DNA from: Saccharina japonica
Lineage: Eukaryota > Sar > Phaeophyceae > Laminariales > Laminariaceae
Length of the DNA: 64,000 bases
Direction: 5' to 3'
NCBI GenBank assembly: GCA_008828725.1
Contig: MEHQ01000688.1
Location: 287,844 to 351,843 of the forward strand
Under the pieces are notes generated by a model that had not been told where the DNA came from, did not search any database, and was given only the letters and a program-made list of their open reading frames with translations. Below, piece by piece: positions 1 through 10,825 of this stretch (the stretch's first letter is position 1; each line of letters starts with the position of its first letter). The position numbers and the translations under genes are program-made.

Positions 1-831
1 GAGTGACCTCTGTGTTCTTCTCCGCGTTGTTGGATTTGTAGATATATGGAGGCATTTACGAACCGGGGATGGGGCAGTATCGTCCCCGGGTGGCGCTGGC
101 TTTATTTTCAAGCCCCAGCCAATCACCGATCGGCCGGTCGGGCTGGGGTTTCCACACCGTGCGGAGCGGTTTCGAGCCGGGGGTCGTTTTTCCGTCCCCG
201 GTTGGTCGGAGTTGTAGATATACGGAGGCATTTCGAAACCGGGGATGGGGAACAATCGTCGCCGGGGGAGAATTTGTGGATTTATGGCGGAATTTCTGAT
301 CGGGGGATGATATTCTGTCGTGCCCGGGTGACTCTGGCTTCGTATACGAGCCCCAGCTAATCAGCGATCGGCCGCTGTGGCTGGTGATTCCACACCGTGG
401 GCGGCGGCGTCGACCCGGAAGATCTCGGTTTTCGTCCCTGGGCTGTTGTAGTTGTACATGTATGGAGGAATTTCCGATTCGGGGATGCGGCCCTATCGTC
501 TGCGGGTGGCGCTGGCTTTATCTTCGAGCCCCCGCCAATCAGCTATCGGCCGATGGGGCTGGGGTTTCCACACTGTGCTGTGCGGTTTCGAGCCGGGGGG
601 TCATTTTTAGCGTCCCCGGGCGATTGGAGTTGTAGAGATACGGAGGGATTTCCGAACCGGGGACGGGGCCCTATCGTCCCCGGGTACGGCGAGACTGGGG
701 GGTTCCCCCCAGGGGCAACTCCCGCCGCGCGCGCCGCGGCCCCTGATTGGCCGAGGGCAGGCTGGGTGTCCCCCTCGACCAATGGGCGTCGGGCTCGGAA
801 AACGCAGGGATGAAATGTAATCCATATTATA
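1..831. repeat. GC-rich tandem array, block 1
   Basis: Tandem units share a core in which AGCCAATCAG is followed by a GATCGGCC-rich stretch, a GGGTTTCCACACC box and a CGTCCCCGGG box. The TTTCCACACC landmark falls near 147, 385 and 563, so spacings are 238 and then 180 bp. The block ends with a roughly 130 bp boundary segment (about 688-820) containing two CCAAT/ATTGG motifs. That segment recurs at the end of block 2, which suggests each block is bounded by the same terminal sequence. Frames run through both strands, but they are repeats of one motif with no domain, so I do not call genes. A satellite or the subterminal repeats of a transposon are both possible. Confidence 0.85.
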
Positions 832-1029
832 GTACAAGCGCAAAACTCGGCGCGCTTCGCGCGCCTTTTGTTTATATTAGGCTGCGCCAAGCGAAGGCTG
901 TAGATGGCGATCCATGTAGAATGACAACCGCTCCTAGACAAATAGGTTTAATAGATCGGGTTCAACGAACTTGCTGAACCTCTTTGCTCCCATTGGTGGA
1001 TACGCTGGCTTCACGAACGTCAGCCCACA

Positions 1030-3480
1030 ACGCCAATCAGCGACGAGCCAGTGATATTTGGGTTTCCACACCGCGAAACGCGGATCGGGGATGAGGCCGT
1101 ATCACCCCTGCGTGGTGCTGGCTTTATTTTCGAGCGCCAGCCAATCAGCGATCGGCCGGTCGGGCTGGGGTTTCCACACCGTGCGGGGCGGTTTCCATCT
1201 GGGGGATCGTTTTTTTTCGTCCCCGGGTGGTAGGAGTTGTAGGTATACGGAGGCATTTCGAAACCGGGGATGGGGACCAATCGTCTTCGGGTGAGGAGTT
1301 GTGGATGCATTACGAGATTTCCAATCCCGAGATGACACTCTGTCGTCCCCGGGTGTCTATGTCGTTGTATACGAACCCCAGCCAATTAGCGATCGGCCGA
1401 TGTGGCTGGGGTTTCCACACCGTGCGCGGCGGTGTCGACCTGGAGAATCTCGACTTTCGTCCCCGCGTTGTTGGAGTTGTACAGTTAGGGAAGGATTCCC
1501 AAACCGGGGACGGGGCATTATCGTCCCCGGGTGGCCTTGGCTTTTTTTCGAGCCCCAGAATATCGGCGATCGGCCGGTCGTGCTGGGGTTTCCACACCGT
1601 GCGGGGCGGTTTCCATCTGGGGGATCGTTTTTTTCGTCCCCGGGTGGTCGGAGTTGTAGGTATACGGAGGCATTTCCAAACCGGGGATGGGGACCAATCT
1701 TCCCCGGGTGAGGAGTTGTGGATGCATGGTGAGATTTCAAATCCCGAGATGATACACTGTCGTCGCCCCCGGGTGTCTATGGCGTTCTATACCAACCCGA
1801 GCCAATCAGCGATCGGCCGATGTGGCTGGGGTTTCCACACCGTGCGCCGCGTTGTTGGAGTTGTACAGTTAGGGAAGGATTCCTGAACCGGGGACGGGGC
1901 CTTATCGTCCCCGGGTGGCCCTGGCTTTATTTTCGAGCCCCAGAATATCGGCGATCGGCCGGTCGGGCTGGGGTTTCCACACGGTGGGGGGCATTTTTGA
2001 CCCGGGGAATCATTATTTTCGCCCCCGGGTGGTCGGAGTTGTAAAGATATAGAGGCATTTCCGAACCAGGGATGGAGATCTATCGTCCCCGGGTGAGGAG
2101 TTGTGGATGCATGGTGGGATTTCCGATCGGGGGATAATACTATATCGGCCCTGGGTGGCGCTGGCTTTATTTCGAGCCGCAGCCAATCAGCGATCGGCCG
2201 GTGTGGCTGGGGTTTCCAAACCGTGCGCGGCGGTGTCGACCCGGGGGACCTCGGTTTTCGTCGCCTCGTCGTTGGAGTTGTACATGTATGGAGGGATTCC
2301 GATCCGGGGATGGGGCCGTATCGTCTCCGGGTGGCGCTGGCTTTATTTTCGAGCCACAGCCAATCAGCGACCGGTCGGTCGGGCTGGGGTTTCCACACCG
2401 TGCGGGGCGGTTTCGACCCGGGGGATCGCTTTTTTCGTCCCCGCTTGGTCGAAGTTGTAGATGTATGGAGGCATTTCCAAACCGGGGATGGGGACCAATC
2501 GTCCCCGGGTGAGGACTTGTGGATTTATGTCGGGATTTCCGATCAGGGGATGATACGCTATCGTCCCCGGGTGGCTCTGGCTTTATTTCGAGCCCTAGCC
2601 AATCAGCGATCGGCCGTCGTGGCTGGGGTTTCCACACCGTGCGCGGCGGTGTCGACCCGGGGGACCTCGATTTCCGTCCCTGGGCTGTTGAAGTTGTAGA
2701 TGTATGGAGGGATTTCTGAACTGGAGATGGGTCTCTATCGTCCCCGGGTGGCGCTGGCTTTATTTCGAGCCCCAGCCAGTAAGCGATCGGCCGGTCGGGC
2801 TGGGGTTTCCACACCGTGCGGGGCGGTTTCGAGCCGGGGGATCGCTTTTTTCGTCCCCGGGTGGTCGGAGTTGTAGATATACGGAGGCATTTCGAAACCG
2901 GGGATGGGGACCAATCGTCCCCGGGTGAGGGTTGTGGATTTATGGTGGGATTTCCGATCGGATGATACTCTGTCGTCCCCGGGTGGCTCTGGTTTTGTAT
3001 ACGAGCCCCAGCCAATCAGCGACCGGCCGGTGTGGCTGGGGTTTCCACACCATGCGAGGCTGTGTCGACCCGGGGGACCTCGGTTTTCGTCCCCGGGCTG
3101 TTGTAGTTGTACATTTTTGGAGGAATTTCCGATTCGGGGATGGGGCCCTATCGTCTCCGGGTGGCGCTGGCTTTATCTTCGAGCCCCAGCCAATCAGCTA
3201 TCGGCGGATGGGGCTGGGGTTTCCACACCGTGCGGTGCGGTTTCGAGCCGGGGGTTCATTATTTTCGTCCCCGAATGGTTGGAGTTGTAGAGATGCGGAG
3301 GGATTTCCGATCCGGGGATGGGGCCCTATCGTCCCCGGGTGCGGCGGGACTGGGGGGTTCCCCCGAGGGGCAACTCCCGCCGCGCGCGCCGCTGCCCCTG
3401 ATTGGCCGAGGGCCGGCTGGGAGCCCCCCTCGACCAATGGGCGCCGGGCTCGGAAAACGCAGGGATGAAATGTAATCGTT
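1030..3480. repeat. GC-rich tandem array, block 2, with dimeric higher-order unit
   Basis: Continuation of the same array after a 200 bp non-repetitive spacer (832-1029). The TTTCCACACC landmark falls near 1170, 1406, 1588, 1827, 1972, 2210, 2388, 2626, 2805, 3040 and 3220. Spacings are about 236, 182, 239, 145, 238, 178, 238, 179, 236 and 180. Two related monomers of about 238 and 180 bp therefore alternate, giving a dimer of about 418 bp; one monomer is shortened (1827-1972). The block closes with the boundary segment also found at about 688-820. Long open frames on both strands are a by-product of GC-rich repetition. Confidence 0.85.
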
Positions 3481-6400
3481 ATTATATTATATGTGACATT
3501 CGAGTAGGTATATTGCAACCCGCACTATTTCGTGTCTGACAATAATTGGTGTATTCAACTTGAACCAGCTCGTGCCCTGTTACAGAGAGACAAACAGACA
3601 GACAAAATATGAGCATTTCACAGTACGAGTACATATAAAAGATAGATGTGATGTACGTATGCGTATCGTCTGCCGACGGTCACACTCACTGATTGGGAGA
3701 GATGCACAGAGCCGATTCCCACAAACCCGGGATGAACAGAAGTGTGCAGGGCTGGGCTAACTCGCTAGACTTTGGTGGCCGTATACAACCGTGCATATCA
3801 CTCTATGTATACGTTGGATACCCCACCCCCGGAGTACACCACTCGGGTTATACAATGAATGGAATCTCTCAACACCTCCACCCGATTCACCACCCTGGTG
3901 CGTTGTATACCACACCTAACATATGTAGTATGGCAACCCCCGACATATCAACTGAGTGATACCGTAGCGTCAGTAAAGTGCGCAGTACCCCCAGGTATGC
4001 GATTGTACCACAGCATGAGCAGGTGACCAGCAACATGGAGGGGTGGAAGATGCAAAAAGCGCTTGCGAACCCGTGGCCCATCGCAGTGGGGAAAGGTCTT
4101 GTTCGATGCAAACGACTGGGCTGAGGCGTGGTCCTTGTTTCGTCGCACGCTGGGTGGAGGTGGTGTGCTGAAGTGCGTAGTTCGAGTTCCAGCGGCTCGT
4201 GCTTTTGAAAGCGAGGTCGGATACTGAGCAATGCTCTTGGGTCGTGCCCCTTGTTTTCTGAGCTCCTTAAATGAAAAACTAAATATATGACCCGAAAAAA
4301 GAGTTAGAGAGGGGATTGTTTGCGCAACCTGTCCGAGATTCCTACACGGTAGTCTTGAAACCATTACAGTAGCACACTACTATAATAGCGAAATTATCAT
4401 ACTGTACAGTAAGGGCCGATAATTACTCGTTTGAGAAGGTCAACCCGTCATACGTTATTGCTTCAGAAGGAAAAAACTGCAACATATACGTACGTACTGG
4501 GGGAGAAGTCACATGTGTTTCTATTTGTATTGCTTTTTGAAATTTGTGTGTTTTTCGGTACCTGGTAAATTACCGTTACCAGGGAGGGATTTCGTCTGAC
4601 GCGGCGGGCATCTCGGCCGATCCAGCAAAAAAGAGTCTGTCGGACCGCTACCACACATGCGAGCATCTGTGACCATAGTGGGGAGTGGTGGCGTGAGATC
4701 CCATGCGGTTCCGAAAATTACAGGAGACATCAACTGTACGACGTACTGCTACACAGTATCAAGTACCAGGTAGTATAATCTGCTGCTGTACAATCATCAC
4801 ACCTCAAGATTTGTCGAAACATATCCAGACCAGCGACCGTATACGTCCCTCGCCACACCGTACCACACACTGCAAGTCGCGAACACAGAGCAGTCTAAGC
4901 AGCTGCCTCTATCCTGGCGAGGACCCATTTCATTACGAGTACCCCGTGGCCTGCATGCCCGACAACTTTGAAGCCTGATTTTTCGATGCTGCTGCATAGT
5001 TTGCGGGGCTATTCACAGGGGTTTCTAGAATTAAAAAGTAGCATTTTCAAGCCGGAGAGCTCAGAGAGGCTCTAACATCGCACAACTACGCCCTACGAGT
5101 ACTGCGCATTGGAGGCAACTGGCCTGCGAGCTGCAGACATGCGTCTTGGAGGAATAGCCGCGACTTCTTCGTTCCGGCTTGGGTTGGCTGTAGTGGGTAA
5201 GCGGTGTGTGTCGTGTGTAGCGATTCAGGCAAATAGGTTTGACCACACATAACTGCAACCAACCTGTATTGGAGACAACATATTTTGCATTGGAGTGTGG
5301 TACTTTTCTGCAAACTACAGTACCACTGCTGCTGTAGCTCCAACACTAAATCCAAGTATGCACCGCATCCGCGCGAACGGCTGCGCTCAGCAAATACCCA
5401 AATCGCCGGAGTCTAAGGGCCATTTAGCAATAACAAACTACCAGGTTATTTATCACTATGCTCCTGACTCTGAATCAGGTAATATACTGCTGCAGTATGC
5501 TGTTGTTGCAAGTGCTACCATAGGAAGCTCCCTACTGTTTTGAGTATGCAATAAGGACGATACACATAATAACGCAATCGTAGCATAATAGAGTCGTACG
5601 AACTCCATTCGCCTTTTAAGCTCACGCGCGCGTCTTCACGACACGCTAGTTGGCACTACATAAAAGTTGGGTATTCTGCTGCGAAATACTGTAGCTCAAA
5701 CTCGAAATCCAAGTATGCACAGCATCCGCGCGGACGACAGCGTTCATGAATATGGAAATCGACGAAATATCAAAGGGCGAAAAAGCAAGAACACACTGCC
5801 AGGCTTATTGTAGGCTGTTATTAATAATTCAATACCAGGTACTACTGTGCGTGTTCTTGCAATTCCCATCATGGAAGGCTGTTGTTGGTATTGTATAAAA
5901 ATCAGTATCATTACCAGGTAAACAGTTAACCCACTGCCAGTGTTGCTCTTGTTGCTATTATACCAGCATGGCAAGCTGCTTACTACTACGGTGCCATCTT
6001 AGTAAATGATTTGTACCCTGGTATGTGATTGGTCTTACCATATGCTACACTGTGTTCAGGGTTCCAGACATGGCCACCCCGAGTCCCGGCTCAAGGAGGT
6101 TTCCTACCGTGTTTTTTGGCTGCACCAGAGGATGACGTCTCCCTCAAGAGTTATACGTAAAGTTAGAGGCACAGAGGGAGTTAGAGTAAATTAGTTTGGG
6201 TGGGGAAAGGACCGAAGTTCAGGGGAAACGCCAATGCCAGTACGAGGAGGACGGCATCCTCCAAGCACGGCCATCACGGCAGAAGCAGCAAAGGCCTTCA
6301 CACAGGGTAGCCACGAGGGATACCGAGGGCGAAGGCATTCCGAACCCCCTACCGCCCGACGAGAGCGACTTATTTCCGCCGACAGACGATGGAGCGGCCG
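3481..6400. other. No gene recognised
   Basis: Low-to-medium GC sequence without a convincing coding frame. It contains scattered TACCAGGTA-like words and short direct repeats. Two related segments near 5290-5540 and 5670-5960 both carry the words AATCCAAGTATGCAC and CATCCGCGCG, so this is probably an old duplication. No domain, tRNA or terminal repeats were seen. Confidence 0.5.
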
Positions 6401-7048
6401 CTAGGTACCAGGCTTAGTATGTGTCTCCCCGAGAGCGCCGTCGTACCGCCGATCGCTTTCGAACAGCCGGGACAACTTTCTTCGGCTTTGAAGCGGCACC
6501 TCCGATAATGTGCAACCCCTACCGATGAGTGAGTCGAAGGGCATGAGCCGAGGGAGGTCGTACCAGTGTTGAACGCCGGAAGAAAGTAAGCGAGTGGTGA
6601 AAATCGCGATGATTGTATACTGGTCAACCACCTTTTGGGGCGAATCTTGGTGTACGAGGCAGAACGAATCGGTGCCGGAGATGCTACCCGTGTACCGTGT
6701 GGCGGTGTCAACCAACTGCTACATGATCTCCGGCGTGATCTTCTCCAGCGGCGTTTCCACGAGCTCCTACTTCTAACGCAAGAACACGCGACACTGGTCA
6801 TTAGCCTGCCTCAGCATCTTGATGTCAAGGGGCCAGTCCCAAACGTCCATTGACTTGTAAAGCGCTTGGAAGGCGCTCCCCACTTTGGTTTGACCGCAAA
6901 ATGAATCAAGTGCCTCAGGTGGCCGGCGAAGGTAACGCCCCTTGCTCGAGCTCTCATGAACAGGTCTCTTTCGCGACCCAGGAAGAGTCAGTAATGTTAT
7001 CCCCGAGGAAAGACCGCGTGCAAGGGTTACATCCGGTCCGGCATTCAC
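6401..7048 (-). pseudogene. Decayed Helitron-type replicase fragment
   Basis: One minus-strand frame runs from 7048 to 6401 and is interrupted only by three TAG codons between about 6775 and 6700. The downstream part reads like the N-terminal domain of Helitron Rep/Hel proteins: a GTDSF motif, then IAIFTT about 30 residues later, then QHWYDL and RLMPFDS. In that family the usual pattern is a Gs..yW block, LGxPTxFxT and then a W-x-x-L block. No HUH Rep motif and no helicase motif is present, so this is only a fragment. It is a plain rolling-circle DNA transposon relic, not a host gene. The family call rests on motif memory and is moderate at best. Confidence 0.45.
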
Positions 7049-8019
7049 CAGAGTCTTTTATGTGGGGATCGTCGACAAGAGTGCGGTTTCGCTCCCGGAG
7101 CTAGCGCGACGAACCCTCACTAGGCAGAAGGCTGTCGGCGTCAAAGAGGCAATGCCCTTATAGAAGTGGCGGCTTGTTTCCTAGGCTCCCAAGATGAGCA
7201 GCTCGTTGACTCACGCGAAACAGGACACTTCGAATCATTGTTTTGGCGCGACCCGACTCATATTTGTATGCGCCAGCTCTGAGCCAAACATGCAACTTAC
7301 GTGTATAGTTGAAAATATAATGCTGCAATCGGTAAATGGTCACTAAAAAGGAGGCCAACCAGCATACACTTTGTCTCTAATATGTGATTGGCCGATACAC
7401 TGAGCTCTTCAAGTGAGGAGCCTCAAAATAATAGCAGAAGCATCCTTACAGCTGTAGCGAGAGGGGCCCAACCGGCGACAGTTATAAGTCGCGACGCATC
7501 CTACCCTAGCAGACAAGCTTACCTGCAACCTCCCCACCGCGGACTGTCCCGAACCCTTGCCCCACGCCAAACCTTATCTTCTTCCGGCTAATACAGTGCA
7601 CAAAATGCATTTTCGAATGTGTTTTACCTCGCTGACACCACGTTCAGTGCTCGCTCCCTGCTGGCCCTCTTCGATTTTGCTGACCATACCACCTCGAACC
7701 ATCAGTTGTGCCAAACAATATGTGTTTCCTACCCTTTCAACGGATCACACAATAGCGATGAGGTGGGGCACTCATGCCGACGCCAAGACCAACATTGATT
7801 TAGTATCAAATGCCTTTCTAAATATAACGAACGACCTTTGGCTAGATATTGCATGGTATCGCGATATATATATATACTAGCGGTACGGCCACGGCTTCTC
7901 CTGTGGCGCTAGAGCCCTGCGTCTCCCGTACATGTATATGTACAACCTAGAGTGGTGGTACTCGTACGCTGTGATGTACCCTTCAAAGCGGAAATGAAAG
8001 AACTATCGTGCGGGCTGGT
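7049..8019. other. No gene recognised
   Basis: Several frames of 60-107 codons exist on both strands but none shows a domain or splice structure. The segment near 7385-7440 carries a GAGCTCTTCAAGTGAGGAGC word resembling the ends of repeat family D described elsewhere in the window. Confidence 0.4.
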
Positions 8020-8790
8020 ATCGACCCGGGGTGTGTCCGTTTTTGTTCCCGGGTTGTTGGAGCTGTAGGTGTATGCATGTGGGTCTGATCCGGAGATGGG
8101 TCCTTGACATCCCGGAGAGCGGCGGAACTTCATTCGTGAGCCCCAGCCAAATCAGTAAACGGTCAGTGATGTTGGGGTTTGCACACCTTGGGGGGTGGTA
8201 TCGACCCGAGGACTGCCTGTTTTCGTCCCCGGGTTGTTGAAATTGTAGATGCATGAAAATATATCCTGATCAGGGGATGGGTGCGGCAGGACCTTCCAGC
8301 TGTCCCGAGTGGAAACTCTGGGTACGCGCTGGCTCCAGAAGCTCCAGCCAAATCAGCAATCATCCAGTGGAGTAGAGGTTTCCACACCATGCAGGACGGT
8401 ATCGACCCGGGTGGGCCCCGTTTTCGTCCACGGGTTGTTGGGTCTTATCGTCCCCGGATGCGACGGGACCGCGACGTTGTCCCGGGGGGATGATCTCGCC
8501 GCGCACTGGCTCTATGATGAGCCCCACTCAACCATGACCATCCGATGAGAGTGGAGTTTCCGCACCTTGAGGGGTGGTATCGATCCGGGGCGTGTCGTTT
8601 CTTGTCCCCGGGTTGTTGGAGTTGTAGATTTATTAAAGTATTTCAGCTCGGGCGTTGTGGCACTATCATCCCCTCGTGCTGCGGGACCTCGTTGTTGTCT
8701 CGAGGGGAATTTTCACCTCGCTCCTTCATGGGCCCCAGTCAATCAGCAATCACCACGTACGCGGGTTAGGCTTTCCACACATGCACGGCA
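8020..8790 (+). repeat. Diverged array relative, forward arm
   Basis: Units share the CCCCGGGTTGTTGGA box, the GTTTCCACACC box and AGCCAAATCAG words with the array at 1-3480, but they are more diverged. The CACACC-type landmark falls near 8173, 8376, 8553 and 8770, so spacing is about 180-215 bp. The orientation matches the first array. It faces an inverted counterpart at 8970-9560 across a spacer of about 180 bp. Confidence 0.75.
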
Positions 8791-8969
8791 TGAGCATTCT
8801 CATCCCCCCCGCTCTTACAGACGCAAAATAAGGGATTCAGATATGTAGACGGTCAACCCGCCCATCAAGTAGATAGGTGAATCATGGTTACCAACCGCGA
8901 GCGTCCCCTGCTCCTCCCCCCCCCCCCCGCCTCCAAAGGAAAAAAAGGAATTATACGCAGGAGGTAAAC

Positions 8970-9560
8970 TCCAACCCCACGTGCTTATTGCTGATTGGGT
9001 GTGGTTCATAGAGCTAGCGCGCGGCTAATGTTGCCCCTGGGACATCATCTAGGTCCCGCCGCACACGGGAACGATAGTTTTTCATCCCCTGATATGACAC
9101 CCTTTCAACCGCCTTAAACTTCAACAACCCGAAAACAAAAATGCATATACCCCGGATTGATACCGTTACGCCAAGTGTGCAAACCCCGACCCCACTGGCT
9201 GATTGCTGATTGGCTGGGGCTCATAGAGCCTGTGCTCGGCGGGAAATTCCCCCCGGGACAACGTCGGGCTTCCGCCGCACCCGGGGACGATAAGGTCCCA
9301 TCCTCTGACCATAAATACTTTCATACATCCACAACTCTAACAAACCGGGGACGAAAAAAGAGCCCCGGACCGTTACCGCCCTGCTAGGTGAAAAACCTTT
9401 CCCCCATCGACTGATTGCTGATTTTGTTGGCACTCATGGAGCTAGTGCGCGGTGGACGTTTCCCGTGGGGATAACGTCGACTCCCCGCCCTACTCGGGGA
9501 CGACAGTGTCCATTTCCGCATCAGAAGTCCTTTAGTACATCTACAACTCCAACAACTCGG
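8970..9560 (-). repeat. Diverged array relative, inverted arm
   Basis: The same units as 8020-8790 occur here reversed. CTGATTGCTGATTGGCTGG at about 9197 is the complement of the CCAGCCAATCAG words, and TCCAACAACTCGG near 9550 is the complement of the GTTGTTGGA box. Together with the forward arm it makes a fold-back arrangement about 1.5 kb long with a loop near 8790-8970 that includes a poly-C run. Confidence 0.7.
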
Positions 9561-9654
9561 CGAAGAGAACGGACACCGCCCGGTTCGATACTGCCCCGCA
9601 AATGCCGTACTCGTAGTGGTATGGCAATAGGCCCTGTTATGCTTACAATACTGA

Positions 9655-10035
9655 GACGGGCTACGTTGGGTTTTCACCAACCAGGCAGACAGTACTAGCA
9701 CCAAGCGCGAAGCGCGGTGGTATGTTGAGTGAGTCGGATGAAATTTGCTGCATTCTGCTAAGCACCCCTTGTGGGGCGGACTTGTATATGGAATACAGCC
9801 TCCAATGAATTGATTTGACTTCGGGTGTAGCCACTTCCAGAGACAACAATGGGTATACTGTGTATCTTCCTCGCGGGTGCTAACCATATACACACTATGT
9901 GGTATGATCATTCCCCCTGTGCGGAGTTAAGATTATTTACCACGCATGAATCATCTAACTCGATCGCCAGCCGTGATGACCGTCAAAACAAATCAAACCA
10001 AGTACCCTGGTCGTCTACCTCACGCAGTGAGAGGC
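9655..10035 (+). repeat. Interspersed repeat family F, truncated copy
   Basis: It carries the family order GTTGGGTTTTCACCAACCAG, then an AAGCGCGAAGCGC box, then CTCCAATGAATTGATTTGA, then GTGGTATGATCATTCCCCCT, and finally CTCACGCAGTGAGAGGCGC. The 5' CGGCCGTAGTCGTATGAC module is missing. Fuller copies lie at 48916-49385 (+) and 44394-44852 (-). No coding capacity is seen, and the class (solo terminal repeat, SINE-like or DNA element) cannot be decided. Confidence 0.7.
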
Positions 10036-10555
10036 GCTTGTTACCGCGTTGTCGCCAACCGACGCCAACCCAACATATTTATGCAATGTATAGGGAGGAT
10101 ATGGCCGGTTGGCAACGGACGTGCTAGTGCTTACGGCTTGAATCTTCGTATCTGTTCGGCGCCGTGCGATACGCGGGTAGACCGTGCGATGACTTGATTG
10201 TCTTCCATATCCGTGTCTTGTTTTTGCCCTGTTCTTGGTCAAGGGGAAGACAGAGGGGGGCAACTAGTGCTCGAGGTTGTGTCGACATAACGTAGCGTGT
10301 CTGTCCGATAGGCGGTTGGCGTTCTTCCTTCATCCATTTTTGTTATTATATCTATGTTTTGTTTAGGGGGGGGGTATTGTTTGGAATTTTATCTTGACCC
10401 AGACAAAGCCTTCTTTGTAGCACCATTCTTTTCTTCCGATAAAAACTAACGAGCACGCCAAACGGCGGCTCGCGCCAAGCCTCTGCACTAGTCCCCCCAC
10501 CGCAATGCCACGAGCCGACGCCGTCCGTCAATAGTGGGAAGATGAGGGCGGGGTG

Positions 10556-10825
10556 GAGTACACATGTCGTGCGTGATCGTAGTGATACAGCCATAGATCC
10601 TCGCACGCGTACAATGAAGGAAGCACGTCGGGTTCTCTCTAACCAGGCAGACATTGCTGGCCCAAAGCGCGAATCGACATGAGGTGGTGGGCGAGTCGCA
10701 CAAAGGGTGAGCTGCATCCTACTAAGAACCGCTTGTGACCTGGACTTGTATGTGGATGATGACCATCTCCGATGGATTGGTTTGAATTCTGGTGTGGCCA
10801 ATTCCAGAGACCCAGGTACCGGTAC
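10556..10825 (+). repeat. Interspersed repeat family F, 5' half
   Basis: Begins with a diverged ACATGTCGTGCGTGATCGTAG module, followed by the AACCAGGCAGACATTGCTGG box, the GAGCTGCATCCTACTAAG box and a diverged GGATTGGTTTGA box. It stops near 10825, where other copies continue for about 200 bp. It lies 0.5 kb downstream of another copy at 9655-10035, in the same orientation. Confidence 0.65.

Noticed and set aside
46-3475. Many plus- and minus-strand frames of 60-280 codons in the first 3.5 kb
   Set aside because: They are translations of one GC-rich tandem repeat in several frames, with no domain and equal openness on both strands.
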